Position numbers and translations under genes: made by a program. Positions 47,512 through 57,200 of a stretch of 58,171 nt of DNA are shown piece by piece. The DNA lies in IMG/VR virus record IMGVR_UViG_3300042509_002108, positions 1 to 58,171 of that record, one strand, 5' to 3'. Numbering within the stretch: the first letter of the stretch is position 1; every line of letters starts with the position of its first letter. A model generated the notes under the pieces. The model saw only the letters and a list, made by a program, of their open reading frames with translations. It searched no databases and was not told the DNA's origin. The stretch is from a virus.

Positions 47512-47826
47512 CTACTCGTGATCGGGCAAAGATTCAAGTACAGAGCGTATGAGCTTGTAGTTTTGGATGCTTAACTCAGCCTGCTCTTCATCCAAAGCTT
47601 CCAGCGCCATCTCCTTCAAGCTCTGAGGTTTAGGCCGGCGAGCGGCGCGGAGTTTGTAAGTGTCTACATTTAAATCAGGATCTTGTAACCACTCACAGCA
47701 CGCCTCCAGCTCTTGGTCAGCGCCCCATTGGGCGGCTTGACGAGCCAAGTCGTACTTGGTGGCGTGATCTTGCATCCACTGCTCAACCAGCTCTGGCGGT
47801 GGGGTGATGGGGTGTTGTTGTGTCAT
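47512..47826 (-). CDS. PPPEL/LEACCEW-family protein, paralogue 3
   Basis: 104 residues, MTQQHPITPPPELVEQW, QAAQWGADQELEACCEWL and RRPKPQSLKEMALEAL. Third copy, on the opposite arm to 31144 and 33179. It is flanked by conserved spacers on both sides (47494-47511 and 47827-47845). Confidence 0.82.
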   Translation of the reverse strand: MTQQHPITPPPELVEQWMQDHATKYDLARQAAQWGADQELEACCEWLQDPDLNVDTYKLRAARRPKPQSLKEMALEALDEEQAELSIQNYKLIRSVLESLPDHE

Positions 47827-47845
47827 GGGTGATTAGTGGTAATGA

Positions 47846-48061
47846 CTACGAAAGCGGGTAAAGCTGATTGATCGCATCACGAATGAGAAGAGCATCTGCC
47901 TTGCCAAGGCTTAGCTTTATTTCACCCACTTGATCGTTGTCGTCGTGATACTTGATGGTAAGGCCAGAGCCAGGCTCTACGTCGCACTCAGCAAAGCAGT
48001 CTTCGATTGTCCACCACCACTCGGATTCAGATTGACAGCGTTTAATGGTTGTTACTGGCAT
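47846..48061 (-). CDS. Small hypothetical protein, 71 aa
   Basis: MPVTTIKRCQSESEWWWTIEDCFAE, then GLTIKYHDDNDQVGEIKLSLGKADALLI. A beta-hairpin plus helix design. Flanked by conserved spacers. Unrecognised. Confidence 0.65.
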   Translation of the reverse strand: MPVTTIKRCQSESEWWWTIEDCFAECDVEPGSGLTIKYHDDNDQVGEIKLSLGKADALLIRDAINQLYPLS

Positions 48062-48079
48062 AGTCGATTAGGAAAATGA

Positions 48080-48256
48080 CTACTCGATTACAGGCAGAGG
48101 CTCACCAAGCGACACCAGCCAGCACAACTGGCACCAGTGGCCTTCGTGACCTGGGATAGTGCTCTCGATTGTGTGGCTATGAATTCCGTGCTTTGGGCAA
48201 TCAATCTTTGGCAACTGTCGCCCGATTGCCAACGTGGGGTAAGGTTCTTGGGTCAT
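48080..48256 (-). CDS. Zinc-binding small protein, 58 aa
   Basis: ATG 48256 to TAG 48080. CPKHGIHSHTI and HWCQLCWLVSLGEP give a Cys/His zinc-ribbon pattern. The stop is followed by the conserved 18-base spacer. It is the first gene of the small array; function unknown. Confidence 0.68.
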   Translation of the reverse strand: MTQEPYPTLAIGRQLPKIDCPKHGIHSHTIESTIPGHEGHWCQLCWLVSLGEPLPVIE

Positions 48257-48325
48257 GGTCTCCAGGGGATCGTGGCCAGGGGCAGGAGGTGCAAACTCGC
48301 TGCCCCCACCACAATATCACGCATT

Positions 48326-48348
48326 AAAAAGGGCGGTGTGTACCGCCC
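48326..48348 (-). terminator. Terminator after the tail fibre gene
   Basis: Stem GGGCGGT/ACCGCCC (7 bp) with loop of 4, then TTTTTAA on minus, 32 bp past the fibre stop. Ends the late structural transcript. Confidence 0.85.
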
Positions 48349-48379
48349 CAGACGTTTTAACGAGTAGGGCTTCTGTGCC

Positions 48380-50590
48380 TCAGCAAGCCATCAGCACGCA
48401 AGGTACGCAGTAGCTGCCATCGTTGTAGGTGCAGGTGACGTGGGCGGATGTCACCTTGGCGATGGTCTTGCTGCGAACGATGTCATCGCCTTGGGGTTTG
48501 GCGGTGCCATCACCAGCGGACATCAGCAGATCACCGCGCTGAACCGTGACGCCTTCGGCAATCCGGATGATCATGTCACCCGTCATTGCAACAAAGAAGT
48601 CCAGCGGACCATCTTCAGAGAACGACGTTGAGACAAACACGCCAGCCACGTTTGGATCACCCTCAACGTCGCTCACCTTGGCCTTGTTGAGCTGCTCGTT
48701 GTCTTCCTCGCCCCACTCACACATCTCGTCCAGGTTGGACATGACGGTGCCCTTCAGCAGGCCAGTGGGATCCTCCTCATCGGGCAGTTGCGACCAGCGG
48801 GCGAGGTGGCCGCCTCCGTAGGTGACGGTTGTGCCGGAGACAGAAATAGTACCTTCCGAACTTCCATCTTGCAAGAAGTTAACAAGCGTTCCGTCAGTTG
48901 TCTTTCTATTGATCGTAAGAACGTCCAAACTGGTTGCAGTTATGTATGTATTGCCTCCTACTCCCATAAGCACGCCGTTATTGGAGGCGCTAAATACAGT
49001 ATTGTTGAACAGTATGTTGCCAGCGTTATCAATCCTCATCCGCTCCGTCGGGCTGCTCGCTCCGTCGGCGGTAGTGGAGAACACTAGGCGGCCTGGATTG
49101 TCTCCTGATCCCGAAGCAGCATCGGTCCAACAAGAAATAGATGCACAGTATTGACTACTGCCTCCATTGGTAAAAGAGATAAACCCAATCGCACCTCCTG
49201 CTCCTGTAGCGGCTGTACCGCGATTAAGAGTGAGGTACGTTTCTTGGTTATCAATGCTATTCCCTGAAAATACTGCTCTAGTAGTATCAGACCAACTAGA
49301 CGTGCCAACTAACAGGCGTCCCGAGCTGTCGATGCGGGCGCGTTCTGTTGGTGTGGAGCTATTGCTGCACCGCATGACAAGTGCAGTGTTCTCAAGGCCA
49401 ATGCCTGCGTAGTTGGTATCGTCGGCGTTGAACTTGACTACTGAGTTAAATGATGCGCCACCTGTTCTAATGCTAACCGCAGCGTTAGACGAGCTGCTGT
49501 TGAGAGATAGGAGTTCGCTGGGCGCAGTAATGCCAATCCCTACGTTGCCTGCGGAAGTAATACGAAGGCGCTCTGTGCCTGAAGCGTAAGTACCATTAAA
49601 GAACCTAAAAGTGCCGTCAGCCTGAGAACCTACAGTCCAATTATTTGTGGTAGTAGCATTGGCGCCGTATTGAATATATGAATCACCTGCAGTGGTTCCA
49701 AGAAACAAAGGCGACACACTTGTAATACGGGCAGTACCTGAAACATCCAGCGTATAGCTAGGGCTACTAGTCCCCAGACCTAAAGCACCTGTTGAGGTAA
49801 GACGCATCCGTTCAGCGCCTCCAGCATTAAATATGTGCGCTCCAGATCCAGTTGTGCCATATGAAAGTTGCCCAGGAGCAGAGGAATGCGACTCACCAAA
49901 AGCAACAATGTTTGCACCCAAGCCCAAGCCACTTCCACCATCAAGGCGAATATAACCAGTTGCAGAAGTTTGAGAAATCTCACCATTAGAGACTTTAACG
50001 TACCCACTCGCATCAATGAAGAGTCTCCCAACCCCGTTAGTCGAGATGGCTACTTGATCTGCGCCGGGGGAGTAAATGCCGGTGTTGTTGTCTCCAGTGA
50101 ATGTCAGCGTCGGAGCCGCAGCACTCCCAAGTGGATACTGCGCAATGCTGTCGAATGTTGCGGTGCTGGTTACATCAAGTGTGCCAGGCACGTCGACGTT
50201 GCTGGTCCACTCGACACCGGTGCCGGCAGCATCGGTCTGGATGAGCTGGCGGGCAGCACCGTCTTGCAGTTTGGAGACAGGCAGTTCGTCGGCGACGATG
50301 CCGACCCAGGTGCTGCCGTTCCAGACTTTCATCTGAGCAGGGGACACACTCGTGTCCAGCCACTGCTCACCTGTGTAGTTTCCGCTGCTTCCGCCAGAAG
50401 CCGGCACACTGTTTGGTGCCGTGGTGCCGACGTGCACCGGGCCTACTTTGACGATGCCTGTGCCAGCGGAATCCTTGAAAAAGAGACCGGGGCTTGCGGT
50501 GTTCGTGTTGATCGCAATTCGCCCGTCAGCCAAGCTGGTGGTGGGGCGCTTGTTTGCGGTGCTGCTACGGAGATGCTGCCAAGTAGCCAT
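48380..50590 (-). CDS. Tail fibre protein with repeated GNVGIG units
   Basis: 736 residues. The N-terminal ~30 residues (LRSSTANKRPTTSLADGRIAINTN) resemble fibre attachment repeats. A long middle has recurring ERLRITSAGNVGIG/ERARIDSSGRLLVGTS units typical of trimeric fibres. The last ~150 residues (DEMCEWGEEDNEQLNKAK, ...MTGDMIIRIAEG) form a distinct head. Its middle resembles fibres that carry an S74 chaperone, but no chaperone end is clear. Likely host-range determinant. Confidence 0.88.
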   Translation of the reverse strand: MATWQHLRSSTANKRPTTSLADGRIAINTNTASPGLFFKDSAGTGIVKVGPVHVGTTAPNSVPASGGSSGNYTGEQWLDTSVSPAQMKVWNGSTWVGIVADELPVSKLQDGAARQLIQTDAAGTGVEWTSNVDVPGTLDVTSTATFDSIAQYPLGSAAAPTLTFTGDNNTGIYSPGADQVAISTNGVGRLFIDASGYVKVSNGEISQTSATGYIRLDGGSGLGLGANIVAFGESHSSAPGQLSYGTTGSGAHIFNAGGAERMRLTSTGALGLGTSSPSYTLDVSGTARITSVSPLFLGTTAGDSYIQYGANATTTNNWTVGSQADGTFRFFNGTYASGTERLRITSAGNVGIGITAPSELLSLNSSSSNAAVSIRTGGASFNSVVKFNADDTNYAGIGLENTALVMRCSNSSTPTERARIDSSGRLLVGTSSWSDTTRAVFSGNSIDNQETYLTLNRGTAATGAGGAIGFISFTNGGSSQYCASISCWTDAASGSGDNPGRLVFSTTADGASSPTERMRIDNAGNILFNNTVFSASNNGVLMGVGGNTYITATSLDVLTINRKTTDGTLVNFLQDGSSEGTISVSGTTVTYGGGHLARWSQLPDEEDPTGLLKGTVMSNLDEMCEWGEEDNEQLNKAKVSDVEGDPNVAGVFVSTSFSEDGPLDFFVAMTGDMIIRIAEGVTVQRGDLLMSAGDGTAKPQGDDIVRSKTIAKVTSAHVTCTYNDGSYCVPCVLMAC

Positions 50591-50631
50591 GCCTTAACTC
50601 CCCTCTGGGACGGCGTTACTCAGGCAGTCTA

Positions 50632-50790
50632 CTAATACTCACCCTCGTCGATCACAATGTCGTATTCGTCAAAGATTTCGGGCAGCGTTTTGTACTGCAC
50701 GTAATAGTCAGCATTGCTGACTTTGATCAGCATTTCGCCTTCAACGCCGCCGCGAGGGAGGTACTCGCCGTTGTAATTGAAGCTCGACAT
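50632..50790 (-). CDS. Small acidic protein between fibre genes, 52 aa
   Basis: ATG 50790 shares a base with the stop of the upstream fibre gene. MSSFNYNGEYLPRGGVEGEML, then FDEYDIVIDEGEY. The end resembles the end of the preceding fibre (VVDEGTY). Possibly a small tail-fibre accessory or a duplicated fibre end. Confidence 0.6.
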   Translation of the reverse strand: MSSFNYNGEYLPRGGVEGEMLIKVSNADYYVQYKTLPEIFDEYDIVIDEGEY

Positions 50791-52463
50791 CAGTAGGTGC
50801 CTTCATCGACCACTCCGACTTCCATCAACCCAGTGCTGTTATTGACCGTGATTTCGGTACTCTCAAGTACTACACCAACGGTTGAGGTGGTTGCGATTTG
50901 AACGCGACCCCAAAGTGTTGTTAGTGCAGCTTCGGCGTCTGCCACGCCGGTCATGGCTGGCGTTAGAGCGGCACCATTAAATGTGACGTCGCCAGCGTCG
51001 ATCACGCTGATGCCTGCGCCAACGATATTGACGTGAGTCCACGTCGTGCCAGAGCCGGGGCTCAAAATCCAGTCACCGACGTCCAGCGAAACTGCAGGAG
51101 CCGGCGCGGTACCAGTGCCTGTTGTTGTGACCAGCAAGTAGAGACCAGAACTTGCGGCGGTTGGAGCAACTAGTGCAGAACCAACAGTCAGACCTGCCGA
51201 TGCGCCATAGGTATTAAGGCTGGCGATTGTGTTGGTGTTTGCGTTGTACGTACCACCAAAGCGGAGGTTGGCTTGGGCGCCAAACTCATTGTTGAGGGGA
51301 AGGTAGTAGCCCTGCGCCGGAGAAACCTGGCCGACCCAGACATAAGCCGTGCGGTCGGTGGGGTTGATCCAGAGCTGACCCGCAAACTCAGGAACTGGCT
51401 GGCTGCTACTGACTTGCGCGATGCCGTAGTCAGCAAGCTGTTCTGCCGTGACGCTATTGGCAGCAAGCCGCGCTGATGCAAACGTGCCCGTCGTGATTTT
51501 GCTGGCGTCTAGTTCGGGAATATCTGTTGCGGACAGCGCCAGTGCAGCAACAATGTGACCTTGGCTGTCGTAGGTGACCTTGGCAGCGCTTGCCGGAGTG
51601 ATTGAGTTGGTGTGGTCAAGTGTTCCAGCGCCGTCGACACCGAGACCGGAACCAGGCTTAACTACACCGATGCTGCTGGCTGTGGCGACTGGAACGTCAG
51701 CCGCGATAATTTGCCGGCCGCCGGTGACCAGACCCTTGGCGTTGTACTGGACGACGTGGTAATTGCTTGTTTCGGCGGTGACCGTGTTGTTGATGGCGAT
51801 AGTGTCGCCGCTCATTGTCAGGCCATTGCCGTTGACGACAACAGCGCCTTTGGCGCCGGTGGTCGCTGTAGGGAGATCGCCGGCTGCAATCGTGCGGTAG
51901 GTGACTGCGCCAGCTCCGGCAGTTGGACCGGCGAGGAATTGCGCTGCTGCGCCAGTAGCGTCCAGTGAAGTTGTGATCGTGACCTGATCACCGGATGTGG
52001 TGACGGTCAGGTTGACGATGCCGGCTGTGTCACCGACAACGGTGTTGATGCTGCCTGCGGCCTTGATGCTGACCCAAGTGCTGCCGTTCCAGCAATAGAT
52101 CTTGCTATCGTCGGTGTCGAGCGCGATCTGACCCACGAAAGCACCGCTGGCGGGCAGGGTGGTTACAAGGTCGACGCTTGATTCGTCAGCGAGTTTGGCG
52201 GCTGTTACAGCATCAGCAGCAAGCTGGGCTTCCCCAACGGCGCCATTGACGAGGGTTGATCCGGCAATTTGTTGCGATCCAAACAGGATCTTGGCGCCAG
52301 GAATGGTGGCGTCAGCGATCAGCGTGACCGCTTTGCCGGTAAAGTCAGTAACGGTAATTTTTTTGGTTTCACTAGCGCTGATGTCAGCGACTGCCAGAAA
52401 GTCACCTGCAGCCAGGTCACCGCTGGAGAGCGCTGCTAATTCGGTGATCCTGAGGTCTGCCAT
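50790..52463 (-). CDS. Tail fibre protein
   Basis: 557 residues, beta-rich: DLRITELAALSSGDLAAGDFLAV at the start, repeated KAVTLIADAT, AAKLADESSVD and SNYHVVQYNAKGLVTGG units typical of phage fibres, and a C-terminal region with AQANLRFGGTYNANTN. Precedes the larger fibre; the two may form one fibre complex. Confidence 0.82.
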   Translation of the reverse strand: MADLRITELAALSSGDLAAGDFLAVADISASETKKITVTDFTGKAVTLIADATIPGAKILFGSQQIAGSTLVNGAVGEAQLAADAVTAAKLADESSVDLVTTLPASGAFVGQIALDTDDSKIYCWNGSTWVSIKAAGSINTVVGDTAGIVNLTVTTSGDQVTITTSLDATGAAAQFLAGPTAGAGAVTYRTIAAGDLPTATTGAKGAVVVNGNGLTMSGDTIAINNTVTAETSNYHVVQYNAKGLVTGGRQIIAADVPVATASSIGVVKPGSGLGVDGAGTLDHTNSITPASAAKVTYDSQGHIVAALALSATDIPELDASKITTGTFASARLAANSVTAEQLADYGIAQVSSSQPVPEFAGQLWINPTDRTAYVWVGQVSPAQGYYLPLNNEFGAQANLRFGGTYNANTNTIASLNTYGASAGLTVGSALVAPTAASSGLYLLVTTTGTGTAPAPAVSLDVGDWILSPGSGTTWTHVNIVGAGISVIDAGDVTFNGAALTPAMTGVADAEAALTTLWGRVQIATTSTVGVVLESTEITVNNSTGLMEVGVVDEGTY

Positions 52464-52515
52464 GGTGATGTGCGGCTATAAGTGCTGGTAGGCATGGCCT
52501 GACACCAGTTTAGTG

Positions 52516-53412
52516 TCAGTCGGATTGCTCCAAAAGCAAGAATGACGTGCCATCTTGCTCAAGCTTGAATTTATCTCCAGATTCTTGGAGCAAGTATTCG
52601 GTTGTGCGTGTCTTGGCGCGCAGCCTGATAGGACCAGTTGCAACAAAATCGACAGAACTGACGATGATATTGCCTGATGCAAAACTTGTAGCGCTAGAGG
52701 TGATCAAGCCATCGAACTCCCACCACAATGCGTCATTGATTTGAGCGGAATCAAACGAGCCAGCGGACGCGCGTGTACCGGCAGATTTAATGAAAAATTT
52801 TGCGTGAAATGATGAGCCAACCTCTGTGCGCAATACAAGTTGCATTAGATAGTTGACCGGCTCTGTATTGCCTTCTTTTACGTAATCCCATTGAGCGGTT
52901 AAGCGACCGCTGCCAGTGATCAGGCTGCTGTATTGCTGCCTGTATTCATCGCTCAATGCAGTGACATCGACCGTTTCTCGCGTTGTGTTAATTTCATAGT
53001 CAGATACACACCCAAGTAATCGCGCATCACGATCGCGCACTGTGACTCTGATTGGAATATTGCGCGCAATTGCATTGAGAGCCACGAGGCCGGTACTGGC
53101 GCCCTCAAGGCTGTCATCAAAGTTTGTGTACAGACGAATACCGCCTAGCTCATCAATAAATGCGTACCAATTTCCACTTGGCTGAACAGTATTATTCGCC
53201 CATCCACTTGCGGCGACGAAATCAAGATTCGTGCCATCTGTTGTGGCAATCTCAACTAGGTCACCACTGATTAAATAACTAGGGTCAAAATCAAAGCTAA
53301 ATCGATCGCGAGCGGCATTGACGTCTGACGGATTGACCACAGACTCTTTGCTGCCTTCAAGCGACAAGCGGGTCAGCTCAATATTGCCGACATTGCCGAG
53401 GTAGATGCCCAT
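52516..53412 (-). CDS. Tail-tube-like protein, 298 aa
   Basis: The middle (INTTRETVDVTALSDEYRQQYSSLITGSGRLTAQWDY) is the tail-tube fold signature. The C-terminal ~60 residues include LLQESGDKFKLEQDGTSFLLLEQSD, a repeat-like extension. An extra tube-type protein near the tip may form the tail-tip hub or a second ring. Confidence 0.75.
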   Translation of the reverse strand: MGIYLGNVGNIELTRLSLEGSKESVVNPSDVNAARDRFSFDFDPSYLISGDLVEIATTDGTNLDFVAASGWANNTVQPSGNWYAFIDELGGIRLYTNFDDSLEGASTGLVALNAIARNIPIRVTVRDRDARLLGCVSDYEINTTRETVDVTALSDEYRQQYSSLITGSGRLTAQWDYVKEGNTEPVNYLMQLVLRTEVGSSFHAKFFIKSAGTRASAGSFDSAQINDALWWEFDGLITSSATSFASGNIIVSSVDFVATGPIRLRAKTRTTEYLLQESGDKFKLEQDGTSFLLLEQSD

Positions 53413-53837
53413 CAGATTGTCACCGCTGTGAGTGCACCAGTGGCTTGGAAGCTGATCTGGGCAGAGCTGACTTCACCCACGCTGGCACCAAACGAGACGC
53501 TGGTGATATAAGCAGTCAGTTGCACGTCGCTGTTTGTGTTGCCATCCACCAAACGCAGACGCATTGTGACGGTATCGCTGCTGGATACGCCAGCAACACG
53601 CAGCACTCTCTTCAAAGCTGTGGCGGCGTCGTTGCGGCCTGCGTCGTCTTTGTAATACAGCAGTGTGGCGCTGCCGTTGAATTCTTGGACGCCTGGTGCG
53701 TAACTGCGTTGTGATTCGCCAAGGGTGGTGGTCTCCAGCACTTCAAGAGAACCAGTCAAGGTCCAGTTACTGACCTTGATCTGTTCGATGCCGTCGATCA
53801 GCAGGCGGCCGTCGCGTCCGGTATAAACCTTAGCCAT
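53412..53837 (-). CDS. Tail-tube-like protein, 141 aa
   Basis: MAKVYTGRDGRLLIDGIEQIKVSNWTL, ETTTLGESQRSYAPG, and AQISFQATGAL match small tail-tube subunits. It shares one base with each neighbour gene. A separate large tube protein exists at 6274-7209, so this may be a specialised tip tube. Confidence 0.75.
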   Translation of the reverse strand: MAKVYTGRDGRLLIDGIEQIKVSNWTLTGSLEVLETTTLGESQRSYAPGVQEFNGSATLLYYKDDAGRNDAATALKRVLRVAGVSSSDTVTMRLRLVDGNTNSDVQLTAYITSVSFGASVGEVSSAQISFQATGALTAVTI

Positions 53838-54211
53838 TAGATCACCGCCACCAGATTCACTGTAACGCTGCTACGGCCGGGTCTCACTGAGCGGATTTGC
53901 GGCTCGCTTTCGTAGCGCCACTTTGTGCCAGGTGGCGCATCCAAAGTTTCCGCACTGCCGTTCCAGCCGTTTCGCGTAGCGGAAGGAAGCGTGAAAGTAC
54001 GAAGTGTGCCGATGTTTGAATTGAAATCGTCGATGAAGAGCTGGGCGTTTGCGTCAGTTACGTTTTCGTAGCTAAGACCGAGCTTGGCGTTGGTACGTTG
54101 AGATCCGTACAAAATCCGTATTTCAGCGCCGGATTGTGAGTTGTAATTTTTGATGGGCCACGCACCAGGGCTGAACTCGCGGCTGGTTGGCGTCAGTGTC
54201 GGAAAAGCCAT
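53837..54211 (-). CDS. Minor tail protein, 124 aa
   Basis: PTLTPTSREFSPGAWPIKNYNSQSGAEIRILYG and PGTKWRYESEPQIRSVRPG are beta-type and typical of tail-tip accessory proteins of the gpM kind. Coupled to the J-like gene by a one-base overlap. Confidence 0.78.
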   Translation of the reverse strand: MAFPTLTPTSREFSPGAWPIKNYNSQSGAEIRILYGSQRTNAKLGLSYENVTDANAQLFIDDFNSNIGTLRTFTLPSATRNGWNGSAETLDAPPGTKWRYESEPQIRSVRPGRSSVTVNLVAVI

Positions 54212-57200
54212 TACTCCAGTACGCGGAAATTCGCTTCAGTGAGCACGTCCTTAGCCACAATGCTAACGCCAGTGGAATCGACGGGCACTTCTACAGCGCT
54301 GATATTTACCAGGCCGTCCTCGTCCAGCGTTAGCTGCTCCACTTGATAAACGGATGCGCTGGTCTGGAGGCTGAGCAACGTAAACAGACAGCCGCGCAAA
54401 GCAGAATCTGTGACGGCGTTGTTTTGGATCGTAATGCGTTGCTCGGTTACGGCTCCAGTGCTGGGGTTATAGATCAGGGCGTCGTAGGTCCCGTTGGCGA
54501 TGGAGGTTACGCTGACCAAGGTCCCAGCGTCTGTGATGCCTCCGTTGTTGGTGGCGCTGTAGGTGGTGGCTTCGGTGATGACGCGGATGTAGGAACCGGG
54601 TTGGATGCCGAGGGCGTCGGGCACTGTTTTGAAGCTGACGGTGTGAGTGACGCGGCGGCGGATGCTCAGCAGGAACCGTGCGGTCCTTAGTGCTTGGGCG
54701 CGATTGGTGCAGAAGTCGGTTAGATCAAAGGTTTGCTGGGTTGTGGAGCGGCTGCCTTCGGGGATGTCGGCCCAGTCAACCAAAGCGGAGGCTTGTGTCG
54801 GCAGATCGTTTTCGACGGTGACACGCCAAGTGACCAAGGCGCGGAAGTTGGCGCGTTGGGCGGCGTCGATGTACTGGACCTGCAGGCTGTCTTGGATGAT
54901 GTTGCCCGAGGTGAAGATTTGCTCGATAGCGATTGGCGTGGTGCTGATCTGGTAGCTGCTGTCGTAAGGCAGCGCCGGCATCATGCCGAAACGGCCGTTT
55001 TTAATCGTGAAGTTACACAGCTGTAGGGCTGCGTTGTCGTAAAGGAATGAGCGCAGGCTGTCGCTGTCTTCTACCACGCCGTCAAAGAAGATCTTGTTGG
55101 CGCGTAGGTACTGGGCGGTTGTGGTGAGAGATTCGACGTCGATCAGCTCTGTTGGGACAACGTTGCCGACGCCTTGGCTCTTGCTGGTCAGCAAGTAGTA
55201 AACGAGGTCGGCGAAAAGGTTGCTGGGTTTGTTGTCCTGTTCGATCAAGCGGTACACGTTGATGCCGGTTGGGACCCAGGCGCGTATTTGACCGATGCCG
55301 CCCAGTTGACCGCTGGACTTAACGGTGAATCCCAGTGTGGACATGCCGTAGTACTCGGCGAGTGTTTCGTTGGAAAGGCACTCGTTGACGTAAACGATCT
55401 GATGCTCGGGTCCGCTTTCGTTGGACTTGGTCAGCTCCAGATAATGGCTGCAGTCTGAGACTTGCGAGTTTTCTTCAAATACGCGCTCAGCGCTGCTGAC
55501 TGTAGAGCTGTTGACTGTCGATACGGCTTGGACAGCAGTAACAGCAAAGGCAACGTTGACTGCCGAGTAGCCGCCAACCCTAGAAAAATCGTTGTTTACG
55601 GGGATGACAACTGTAAATGCGTGGCTTGTGTTCCAAGTACCGTTTGCAGAAATAATGCTGTAAGAAACGTTTGTCCACTGATAAGGATTTCCACGGTTTG
55701 CGTTGAGATAGACCTGACCGATAGTGACGCCAAGTGTGCCAGCTACAGATGTGGCGTTTACGTTGAAGACAATTTGCCCGACGCCGGGCTTGTCAAATGT
55801 GATGGTGGCACTGCGCACGCGACCGGGGTAATCGCGTGCATAGCCCAGTTTTTCAGTAAGCCACGCATTGACGACTTGCTGAATACTGCCGTTATTTGAA
55901 CTTTGGTCGTATTGGGATAGTGCTGTTGGCAGCGTGGTTTGAGTGGTAGTTACGCTGCTAGCTTCTTGCGGGTCTGTTACAAGTTCGTCGTTTAAGCGAA
56001 TGTCAGCAATGGATACGACATCACCGTTTGTTGTTACGCGGAAGGCACCGTAATCTGTTGCGTAATCTTGACCAAATTCAGCTCCGGTGTTCGCGTTGAG
56101 ACGAACGACTTGATTCGTGTCGATACTGTTAATTGCAATGTCTGATCCAGTACGTGGAATGAAGCGGTACTCGTAGTAACCGACTTGGCGAGGACGAATG
56201 CGGATGTAGTTGTACTGATCGACTGGTGCATTACCAGTAACGCAGAAAACTTGTGGAATCCTGCGCCAAGGCTGCTGGGCTTGACCGTAGACCTGAACTG
56301 GGCGTACCCAAATAGAGAAACACGATGTGCGCTCGAAGTATTTATCCATTCGAGGCGTTGTAAGCGTTATGTCCTGTTTATCGAGCTGATGCAGCTTGAA
56401 AGGAGTAGGAATTGCGTTGAAGTTGCACAGACCGTTGGCGCGGTTCCAGACTTGGCTGCGGAGTCCAATTTCGATGACTTGTGCATCACGCCGCACAGGA
56501 CGGATGCTTGCCATGTGCAGACGGCAGATGTTGAAGAAAGCTGCGCCGCAGTGTTTGTTGGGGTTGAAAACGCTGCCTTCATAGCCGCCGAGGGGTTCGC
56601 GGACGGTGCGCGTGCCAGGGATGCCTACAGTGGCAACACCTGTGATTGCGGTGCAGCGGAATGTAATTTGCTGTGTAACACCTTTTTTCCAGGTATCAGG
56701 ACTTCTGCTTTCTACGACCCAAACAGAAGAGCCGATGATCCATTTGGATCCGATCGCTAGCAAATCGGATGCACGGGCCCGCCACGAATCAGCAGATGCT
56801 TTTAGATCTTTGACGTTTACTTCTGTGTCTTTAAAGTCTGATTGATTGAATTCTTTCCAGTTGTTGCCGTTAATTTCAAATACCAGCGTGTCATTTTCTG
56901 ACACTGCCACGATTGTGCGGTTGTCGTAGGTTGTGCCATTGTGGGCAACAAAGCCCATGCGACGGGAGTAGGCGCGGCCCACGCCGGGCATTCCAACCTG
57001 CGGAATGTCCTCCTTGGGTTGATCGGCGTAGCGATGCAGAACATCGGCATCGGAACCCGCGATCTTGCGGCGGCGGGCTTGAGTTTCTACGCGAGCATCT
57101 TTATTGTCCGGGCCTTCAGTTGCTGCATAAGGCGCCGAGATGATTTCCCAGTTGAAGCGGAAGGCCGTGCCGTTGTGGATTGGCTCGGCTGTTCCAAACG

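Noticed and set aside
52499-52519. Hairpin CTGACAC/GTGTCAG as terminator between fibre-region genes
   Set aside because: No T tract on either strand and it overlaps a stop codon; chance pairing is likely.
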